Shown here piece by piece: positions 7,963 through 12,888 of a stretch of DNA of 12,888 bases. The stretch comes from Oxalobacteraceae bacterium UBA7693 (GTDB taxonomy: Bacteria; Pseudomonadota; Gammaproteobacteria; Burkholderiales; Burkholderiaceae_D). The stretch's first letter is position 1. Every line of letters starts with the position of its first letter. Location: assembly GCA_002482715.1 (NCBI GenBank), contig DLGN01000114.1, forward strand, positions 3,626 through 16,513. The letters are read 5' to 3'. A program made the translations under genes and the position numbers. A model generated the notes under the pieces. It did not search any database. It was given only the letters and a program-made list of their open reading frames with translations, and had not been told where the DNA came from.

Positions 7963-8323
7963 TAGTGTTCTGGCGAATCCCTTGAATCTTTTGTCGAACG
8001 TGCGTCCAGTGATCTTCCGTATAACGACGTAAAATCCACGGCTTTCGTTTGCCAAATCGATGCTGAGCAAGCATCCGTTTTACCAGCCAATCCGATTGAA
8101 AGCCAGCCCACTCTGGGGCGGGCAGAGTGAACATATTAAATCGTAACGCAGGCAGTACCTCATTAAACAATATGTTCTCCAACTCGTCGATACTGTATTT
8201 AGAGTCAGCACATCGTTGAGCAATGAAGTCATAGGATAGCGTGACATCCGTATCCATATATAAATCCTGCATACAATCCCAGATTGGGGTTCTATCTTCT
8301 ATGTCATGTTCGGGAGGATTCAT
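7958..8323 (-). CDS. Conserved hypothetical protein, probable DUF7079-type
   Basis: This 121-aa cytoplasmic protein has no signal peptide or membrane segment. The sequence RTPIWDCMQDLYMDTDVTLSYDFIA (11-35), the acidic SIDELENILFNEVLPALRFN (44-63) and EWAGFQSDWLVKRML (71-85) resemble a family of small uncharacterised proteins that I recall as DUF7079. The name is from memory and unverified. A basic tail (FGKRKPWILRRY, 90-101) follows. Function is unknown. It sits between the 386-aa nuclease-like gene and the acetyltransferase. ATG 8323 has no Shine-Dalgarno sequence, and the 5' region is an AT-rich stretch beginning shortly after a GTTAGCG sequence. Imperfect palindromes lie on both sides. Confidence 0.75.
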   Translation of the reverse strand: MNPPEHDIEDRTPIWDCMQDLYMDTDVTLSYDFIAQRCADSKYSIDELENILFNEVLPALRFNMFTLPAPEWAGFQSDWLVKRMLAQHRFGKRKPWILRRYTEDHWTHVRQKIQGIRQNTT

Positions 8324-8346
8324 GTATTAATTTTTGTTAGTTACAG

Positions 8347-8405
8347 CGCTAACGATCACGAGAAATGTCGCAAAACCGCTTTTACTACGCTCGATTTCGT
8401 TGAGG
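8347..8405 (-). repeat. 59-bp imperfect palindrome, attC-like in layout
   Basis: Reading the - strand, CCTCAACGA...CGAG pairs with CTCG...TCGTTAGCG. AACGA/TCGTT form 5 bp, a three-base unpaired spacer follows, then CGAG/CTCG 4 bp, and an inner AAAA-GCGG-TTTT stem-loop. It starts 9 bases after the stop of the 386-aa gene and ends shortly before the 121-aa gene. Size, box-spacer-box layout and a GTT end recall integron attC sites. However, the ends (CCTCAAC and GTTAGCG) do not fully fit RYYYAAC/GTTRRRY. There is no T-tract, so an ordinary terminator is unlikely. Confidence 0.4.
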
Positions 8406-8414
8406 TTCACAACA

Positions 8415-9575
8415 TCACTCCGGCCAACCCTCCGGCAATTCAAGAACGTCGCGCAGTGTCGCGCCTGAATGCCAAGACACGATCCCGTTCTCAGCAATTG
8501 CATGCGAAATTCTCTTTAGACTTTCAGGCAATGGGTGTGCAGCCCAAGGATTGAAGTAAAGCGTATTATGACGGGACGCCAAGGTACATGGCGAAAGATC
8601 ATTAAACAACCAAGCACCGCTTACACGTGTTGCTTGTGGCCCAGCAGGACCTCGCCAAGCGCCATTTTGAGCGCGCACAAACCTAGGTTTAGACTCAGGG
8701 TTATGAGCGTCGAAGATGAACTGTTCCTGTCCATACAACGCTTGCATTTCGTCAATGCGCTCAAGATTGAAGGAGTCAAAATTCACAGCTACCAAAAGTG
8801 GCTTGTCTAGTATTCCGTACTTAGAGCCTTTAAATTTAATTGCGCCCCTAATAGGCGTCCATTCATCAATGAACCCAGCCCCCACATCAAGCACACCAAT
8901 CAACGTGGTTGATTTGCCGCGCCGTTCCGGCTTCAATGGTATCGCACGCAACAGAACTTGCCACTTTTCATGTTCCCAGTTGAAGGTGGGCGCAGAGAAG
9001 ACGCCATGCTGGTCGATCTGCGCTTGAACTTGATCTGGATTCAACGTATCTAGCCACTTTAGGGAAGCGGCTCGAAGTTTCTTCCCGCTAGGTTGACTGT
9101 CAGGATACCCCTCAGACTCAACGGCAACCATAAAGTTGGCATGACTATCCCTCGCCAGAGCATCGAGAGTAATTCCAATCATTGCCTCCATTGCAGGAAC
9201 GACATGACTTTTTGACCTAGCTAAAACAGCTTCCAAATAGAACTCTTTACCTTCTGGCGAACGAACGTGAAAATCTGGACGCGAATTCGATCCATTCTCG
9301 AGTTCCGGATGCGGCCGCAACTTGTAGCCAAGTCTGACAAGGTACTCAAACAGAACAATCTCGAATATCGCAGACTTGAAGTGCGTGTCATCTCCGCTTT
9401 GAACTCGTGCGAGCAACTCTGGAAGTCCTTCCTTCGGGTAGCCCGAAGCTAGTACTTCCATGAAGTCTCGAACCCGAGCGAACTCAGGTCGTGCGGACCG
9501 ATCCAAGAAAGCAAAGTCACTCTCTTGATTTGACTTTGGGGTTGAATCTGTACGACATCGTTTTGTGAAAAGCAT
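8415..9575 (-). CDS. Hypothetical protein with PD-(D/E)XK-nuclease-like signature
   Basis: This 386-aa soluble protein has no signal peptide or membrane segment. Residues 69-117 read like a restriction-endonuclease-like core: Glu72 in helix FEIVLFEYLVRLGY, then Pro100-Asp101 in SRPDFHV, then Glu115 in EFYLEAV. The position where the family usually has Lys (E-x-K) holds Val117, so activity may be lost or the lysine supplied elsewhere. The remaining 250 residues, rich in aromatic and Arg residues (for example WRGPAGPQATRVSGAWLFND, 307-326), match nothing I know. The gene stands alone, with no partner methylase. ATG 9575 has no Shine-Dalgarno sequence, and an in-frame stop lies 51-57 bases upstream with no better start between. 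A GTTAGCC sequence ends 8 bases before the ATG. A defence-related or mobile origin is plausible but unproven. Confidence 0.75.
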   Translation of the reverse strand: MLFTKRCRTDSTPKSNQESDFAFLDRSARPEFARVRDFMEVLASGYPKEGLPELLARVQSGDDTHFKSAIFEIVLFEYLVRLGYKLRPHPELENGSNSRPDFHVRSPEGKEFYLEAVLARSKSHVVPAMEAMIGITLDALARDSHANFMVAVESEGYPDSQPSGKKLRAASLKWLDTLNPDQVQAQIDQHGVFSAPTFNWEHEKWQVLLRAIPLKPERRGKSTTLIGVLDVGAGFIDEWTPIRGAIKFKGSKYGILDKPLLVAVNFDSFNLERIDEMQALYGQEQFIFDAHNPESKPRFVRAQNGAWRGPAGPQATRVSGAWLFNDLSPCTLASRHNTLYFNPWAAHPLPESLKRISHAIAENGIVSWHSGATLRDVLELPEGWPE

Positions 9576-9713
9576 GCTGCGGCGGCTAACACGTTTTAAA
9601 ATGAAGAAGCCAAAATTAACACATTCTTAAATTCTCCTCAACAAAGTTTCGAAACTTACTGAACACGCACCACACCCTATTCTTTTTTGTTAGGACTGCC
9701 GTGAACACCTTCA
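9576..9713 (-). promoter_or_regulatory. Intergenic region with a perfect 14-bp palindrome
   Basis: This 138-bp gap separates two - strand genes and should hold the promoter of the 386-aa gene. Its most marked element is the perfect palindrome AAGTTTCGAAACTT at 9644-9657, 69 bp upstream of that gene's ATG. CTAACA near the gene end and TGTTAG near 9688-9693 form an outer 6-bp inverted pair about 112 bp across. A GAGGAG on the - strand precedes only a two-codon ORF. No convincing -35/-10 pair or T-tract terminator is seen. Confidence 0.4.
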
Positions 9714-12014
9714 CTATTTCACGCGCCAAGGCTTTAGCGGAATCACAAGCTGACTATCCGAGAACCATTTTATTTGCAAAGGCTCTTTCCCATCCGCGCT
9801 TGTTTCGTCGCTGACGTCTTTTCCCGTTCCCATATTCACTTGCGCGTGGCGGTTTTTATTCACGTCCAGCACCATCACAAGTCGGCTGCCGGGCGGGAGT
9901 AATTTTGCAGTCATTCGCGCGTTCACAATCGGCACTTGTGTTTTCTTGCCTGGTGTCAGTAGCTTGCGTACCGACAAATCGTGAGCATAACTGGCGCGGC
10001 CTATGTAGTAGTTGAGAAAAACTACTTCACCTTCAGGCGATATCGCATAAAAATTGTAGCCAATATCGACATCACGTTTATTGATGGCGATTGAAAAGTG
10101 GCCGGTGATGCTTCCCGCTAGTTGCATCGCTTCCTTCAATGGCTCGGTGACAAACACCAGACCATTGCTCTTGGGGAGTTGTTTATGGATGAGCGGCCAC
10201 ATGCCAGATTCATTATTGGTGGTATCTCGATCGGCTAAATCCACTGTTTGCGAGACAAAATCAAGCGCCCGCGGTTTGCTTCTCGACAGCTGATAATGGC
10301 CATCCTTATCTTTGGTCGTATTTAGATAGAAGCGCAGACCTTCTTGATTTAACTTCTGCAGCGATGGATGATGCTGCCAGGTATTACTGCCCATCAGTTG
10401 ATAATTGACTTTGTCTTTGAGCAGCGAAGGACGAGATTTGTTGTGGAACACATAATCGAACCATTGAAAGGTAATTTCTTCTGTGTCTTTTTCTAAGGCG
10501 ACTGGATCGAGTTGGTAATTACTATGATGAGAATACGGTATACCTTGCGCTGTACCGTGGTTATACGGACCGATCAGTAATGTGTGATTCGCTTGCGGAT
10601 TGTATTTGTAGTGCTGCTTCAAGAAATCGATGGCTGAAATTTGCCCACCATCGAAGTAGCCAGTAATCGACAGCACAGGGATATTGATTTTCTTGTAGTC
10701 ATTTTTGTAGGGTAGCATTTGCTGATAGTAGTCGTCGTAATCCGGATGCTTGAGCCATTTTTGAAACCACGGATTCGGTTTGCCTTCAACTTTGTCGATG
10801 TCTCGAAAAGCGCGACCACTTTTATACAAGGTCTCGAATACATCGTCCCAATACTTCCTATCAGCATAAACTGAGTGATCCATCGTCTTATTATTTGTCA
10901 CATGAAACGCCCATTGATAGTTCGGGGTGATAAAAATATTGTTCTCGATAGGTAGACCCGTCAATGGATTGGCGGCGGCATAAGGGACGATGGTTTTTAA
11001 TGCGGGATGCATATGCTTCGCTGCAGCCCACTGCGTGAATCCCAAGTAGCTACCGCCATACATGCCAACACGACCATCACTCCAGGTTTGTTGGATGATC
11101 CAAGCTATCACTTGCGTGGCGTCTTCGCCGTCTTTTTCCCAGGGAATGATCTCGTCTGGGCTAAGTCGTTTTCCACGCGTATTGGCGATCACGCCCACAT
11201 AACCGTGTGCCGCCGCATGGATTGCCGTTTTGATGTGCCAAGCTTCATTGGCATAAATCGAAAACTGAAAAGCAGTCGGACGTTTGCCGACGATTTGCCT
11301 TGGCCTCACCACCACTGCCGATAAACTCACGCCCGATTTTGTCTTGATGAGCACATTCGGTTCGATCACATATCGCTTTTCATTTTCGGCAGACAAGACT
11401 TGATTTCCTGTCGCTAAAATGCGCTCGTACACTTTGTAGAGCTGGTAGTTTGTCACGAGTTTGACGATGTTATTCTTATCGAGCGTTGGGTTGGACTGAA
11501 GTTGCTTAAACAAACCCAACATATAGTCCTGCCCCATCTCAAGTGACCAACCCAAGCAATAACTCACCTTGTATAAGTCCTCATTTGAAAAGGCACCGAG
11601 TTTTGTCGTCATTAAGGTCAAGAGTGCTTTTGCATCCTGCTGATCAGGGCTGAGCGATGCTTGCCTTAACCATGCATCGCTTGAATAATGAAAGTAGCCC
11701 AAGGGATTTTTTTGTTTGGCGATGAGACTATGCGTTTGTTTAAAATCGTCTAAGAAAGAAGCGACAGCGATTTTGTCGTCATCCCTGCTGGCGTCATCGA
11801 CACTGAGGTTCGCGCGCTTGACCAAATCCTTCAATTCTTGGCGAAACAGATCGGATTGCAACAAATGATAGGCATCCGCTCTTTGCTCCATTTTGGCGCC
11901 AGCTAGACTAGCAGGCTTTAGATAGGTTTCATTAGACCAAGTATTGGCGGCGATCAGCATTTGCAAAATTAGCACGATGAATGTCATGATGCTGGTCGAC
12001 TTTGTATTTCTCAT
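9714..12014 (-). CDS. Exported CocE/NonD-type (S15, X-Pro dipeptidyl-peptidase family) alpha/beta hydrolase
   Basis: This 766-aa serine hydrolase is probably secreted or periplasmic. It starts with a signal peptide (MRNTKSTS, then hydrophobic 9-24, cleavage likely near 25-29). Residues 30 to about 215 form a polar, mostly helical extension not seen in minimal CocE proteins. The alpha/beta-hydrolase domain follows: Arg280 in NTRGKRLSPDE, nucleophile Ser322 in MYGGSYLG, Asp455 in TGYFDGG and His486 in GPYNHG complete the triad. From about 515 to the end is the beta-rich jelly-roll C-terminal domain of the X-Pro dipeptidyl-peptidase family. Known relatives cleave X-Pro peptides, cocaine, acylated beta-lactams or esters; the substrate here is unknown. 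ATG 12014 is preceded by TGGAG at a good distance. A GTG at 12062 would give a 16-residue extension that spoils the signal peptide. The gene is divergent from a ToxR/CadC-like regulator. Confidence 0.93.
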   Translation of the reverse strand: MRNTKSTSIMTFIVLILQMLIAANTWSNETYLKPASLAGAKMEQRADAYHLLQSDLFRQELKDLVKRANLSVDDASRDDDKIAVASFLDDFKQTHSLIAKQKNPLGYFHYSSDAWLRQASLSPDQQDAKALLTLMTTKLGAFSNEDLYKVSYCLGWSLEMGQDYMLGLFKQLQSNPTLDKNNIVKLVTNYQLYKVYERILATGNQVLSAENEKRYVIEPNVLIKTKSGVSLSAVVVRPRQIVGKRPTAFQFSIYANEAWHIKTAIHAAAHGYVGVIANTRGKRLSPDEIIPWEKDGEDATQVIAWIIQQTWSDGRVGMYGGSYLGFTQWAAAKHMHPALKTIVPYAAANPLTGLPIENNIFITPNYQWAFHVTNNKTMDHSVYADRKYWDDVFETLYKSGRAFRDIDKVEGKPNPWFQKWLKHPDYDDYYQQMLPYKNDYKKINIPVLSITGYFDGGQISAIDFLKQHYKYNPQANHTLLIGPYNHGTAQGIPYSHHSNYQLDPVALEKDTEEITFQWFDYVFHNKSRPSLLKDKVNYQLMGSNTWQHHPSLQKLNQEGLRFYLNTTKDKDGHYQLSRSKPRALDFVSQTVDLADRDTTNNESGMWPLIHKQLPKSNGLVFVTEPLKEAMQLAGSITGHFSIAINKRDVDIGYNFYAISPEGEVVFLNYYIGRASYAHDLSVRKLLTPGKKTQVPIVNARMTAKLLPPGSRLVMVLDVNKNRHAQVNMGTGKDVSDETSADGKEPLQIKWFSDSQLVIPLKPWRVK

Positions 12015-12207
12015 AAGTACACTCCATGTTGAATGAAGTGAATGAGCATAAAAAAACACCACAAGAATGTCGTGACGTAGGCATTACTTTTGATGACTTT
12101 TGATGACTTAGGCGGTTTTTCGCCAATTCCTCCTATGATGCTGCCTCACAAAACACGCTGAACGTGATACTTTTCTAACTGATGACATTTCTTCACCCCA
12201 AAAATTC
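12015..12207. promoter_or_regulatory. Divergent intergenic regulatory region
   Basis: These 193 bp must carry the promoters of both the hydrolase (-) and the winged-helix regulator (+). The main visible structure is the tandem TTTTGAT pair annotated separately, plus another TGATGAC at 12180-12186 near the regulator start. A small GGCG-GTTTTT-CGCC hairpin lies at 12111-12124. No consensus sigma70 -35/-10 pair is clear on either strand, which would suit promoters that need an activator. Confidence 0.5.
12087..12107 (+). repeat. Tandem 10-bp repeat containing two TTTTGAT heptamers, candidate operator
   Basis: The decamer CTTTTGATGA occurs twice head to tail (12087-12096 and 12097-12106) and a third partial copy begins CTTA. 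The TTTTGAT heptamers lie at 12088-12094 and 12098-12104, one helical turn apart. OmpR/ToxR-type winged-helix proteins bind direct repeats with 10-11 bp spacing. The ToxR site of the Vibrio cholerae ctx promoter consists of TTTTGAT repeats. The neighbouring gene encodes a regulator of this type. Confidence 0.5.
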
Positions 12208-12888
12208 ATGCGCTGGCAAATCGAACAATTCCTTTTTTGCGATCAACAACAAACCCTGAGCAGCAGTGAGCAAGTGCAGCAGCTTGAGCCCATGGCAGTC
12301 GAGTTATTAAGCTATTTCTGTCAACATCCCGATTGCATCGTCAGCCGCGATGAACTGATCAACTCGGTTTGGCTAGGTCGGGTAGTCTCCGATAGCGCCG
12401 TAAATAAAGTTGTCACCAAGCTTAGAAAACATTTTGACGACGATCCCAAAAGCCCGCGCTTCATCGCCACGTTTCCAAAGAAAGGCTATAAGTTCATCGC
12501 ACAAGTTCGCGCTATTGAAACCAACAAGCCTCTAGCAGACATCGCTGGATATCAGCAGACCGATCTAGAACAGGGAAATACCGCGAACATCGACGCAAGA
12601 GAAGACCTCAAGATCTCTCCCAACGAAGAATCACCAAGAAAGTCGTCCAGCAAATTCGTCTGGATTTTAGCCATACTCTTGATTGCAAGCCTAGTCGGTC
12701 TTGCTCGATTCGTATTCGTTCAACAAACCCCCGCCCCCATCGCCAGTACCCAATCTGTCGCACTCACGCGTGACGCGGGTGCCGATGTGTTTCCTAGCCT
12801 ATCGCCTGATGGCGCACTCTTAAGTTACGTGGAAATGCGCGAAAGCCAGATGACGCTCAAGGTAAAAAGAATGTCTGACGAAAGCATC
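12208..12888 (+). CDS. ToxR/CadC-like membrane-anchored winged-helix regulator (3' end outside window)
   Basis: The frame is open for 227 codons to the window edge, so the C-terminus is missing. Residues 1 to about 103 are an OmpR/PhoB-type winged-helix DNA-binding domain: MAVELLSYFCQHPDCIVSRDELINSVWLG (29-57), recognition helix SDSAVNKVVTKLRKHF (61-76), and wing FIATFPKKGYKFIAQV (85-100). A polar linker (104-149) leads to one transmembrane segment at about 150-171. The part after it, presumably periplasmic, begins ALTRDAGADVFPSLSPDGALLSYV (185-208), a PD40/TolB-type beta-propeller blade, so a propeller sensor probably follows. This is a one-component sensor-regulator that binds DNA from the membrane. 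ATG 12208 lacks a clear ribosome binding site. Its likely target is the divergent hydrolase gene and itself, an inference from the layout. Confidence 0.9.
   Translation, partial: MRWQIEQFLFCDQQQTLSSSEQVQQLEPMAVELLSYFCQHPDCIVSRDELINSVWLGRVVSDSAVNKVVTKLRKHFDDDPKSPRFIATFPKKGYKFIAQVRAIETNKPLADIAGYQQTDLEQGNTANIDAREDLKISPNEESPRKSSSKFVWILAILLIASLVGLARFVFVQQTPAPIASTQSVALTRDAGADVFPSLSPDGALLSYVEMRESQMTLKVKRMSDESI

Noticed and set aside
9701..9714. GTGAA-CACC-TTCAC hairpin as terminator of the hydrolase gene
   Set aside because: The stem is only 5 bp and is not followed by a T-run on the - strand.
12015..12062. GTG 12062 as start of the S15 hydrolase
   Set aside because: It adds 16 residues ahead of a clean signal peptide, while ATG 12014 has TGGAG at normal spacing.
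12111..12124. GGCG-GTTTTT-CGCC hairpin as terminator or operator
   Set aside because: A 4-bp stem without a T-tract, easily found by chance.
11932..12126. 64-codon - strand ORF starting at TTG 12126 behind AGGAGG
   Set aside because: The AGGAGG is only two bases from the TTG, the protein resembles nothing, and most of the ORF overlaps the hydrolase in another frame. It remains a curiosity.
1..12888. tRNA, rRNA, CRISPR array, insertion sequence or riboswitch
   Set aside because: No cloverleaf, regularly spaced repeats, transposase-like protein or known riboswitch core was recognised on either strand by eye.

Overview
The window reads as part of a betaproteobacterial chromosome of moderate GC content. 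An Oxalobacteraceae-type organism (for example Undibacterium-like) is my inference. It rests on the complete fdsGBACD operon, typical of Burkholderiales and some alphaproteobacteria, and on the general look of the proteins; I could not run a search.

Region 1 (1-6212, + strand) is a tightly packed operon for a soluble, NAD+-dependent molybdenum formate dehydrogenase: fdsG (NuoE-like 2Fe-2S subunit), fdsB (NuoF-like FMN/NADH subunit), fdsA (catalytic Mo-bis-MGD subunit with a NuoG-like Fe-S front end), fdsC/fdhD (sulfurtransferase that matures the Mo cofactor) and fdsD (small delta subunit). Start and stop codons overlap or nearly touch at every junction. FdsA oxidises formate to CO2, and electrons run through its Fe-S chain and FdsG/FdsB to FMN and NAD+. 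A 15-codon ORF with a near-perfect Shine-Dalgarno sequence sits just ahead of fdsG and overlaps its start codon.

Region 2 (6226-9575, all - strand, convergent with the fds operon) is accessory in character. It holds a membrane-anchored conserved hypothetical protein, a small HEAT-repeat-like protein, a YjaB-like GNAT acetyltransferase, a 121-aa conserved hypothetical protein and a 386-aa protein with a PD-(D/E)XK-nuclease-like signature. The last two genes lack ribosome binding sites and are followed or bounded by imperfect palindromes ending in GTT-type cores, which faintly resemble integron cassette boundaries.

Region 3 (9714-12888) is a divergent pair. On the - strand is an exported S15/CocE-type alpha/beta hydrolase with a full Ser-Asp-His triad and a long N-terminal helical extension. 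On the + strand is a ToxR/CadC-like membrane-anchored winged-helix regulator, cut by the window end. The 193-bp gap between them carries two TTTTGAT heptamers spaced exactly 10 bp apart plus a third TGATGAC, a plausible operator for the regulator.

No tRNA, rRNA, CRISPR array, insertion sequence or convincing intrinsic terminator was seen.
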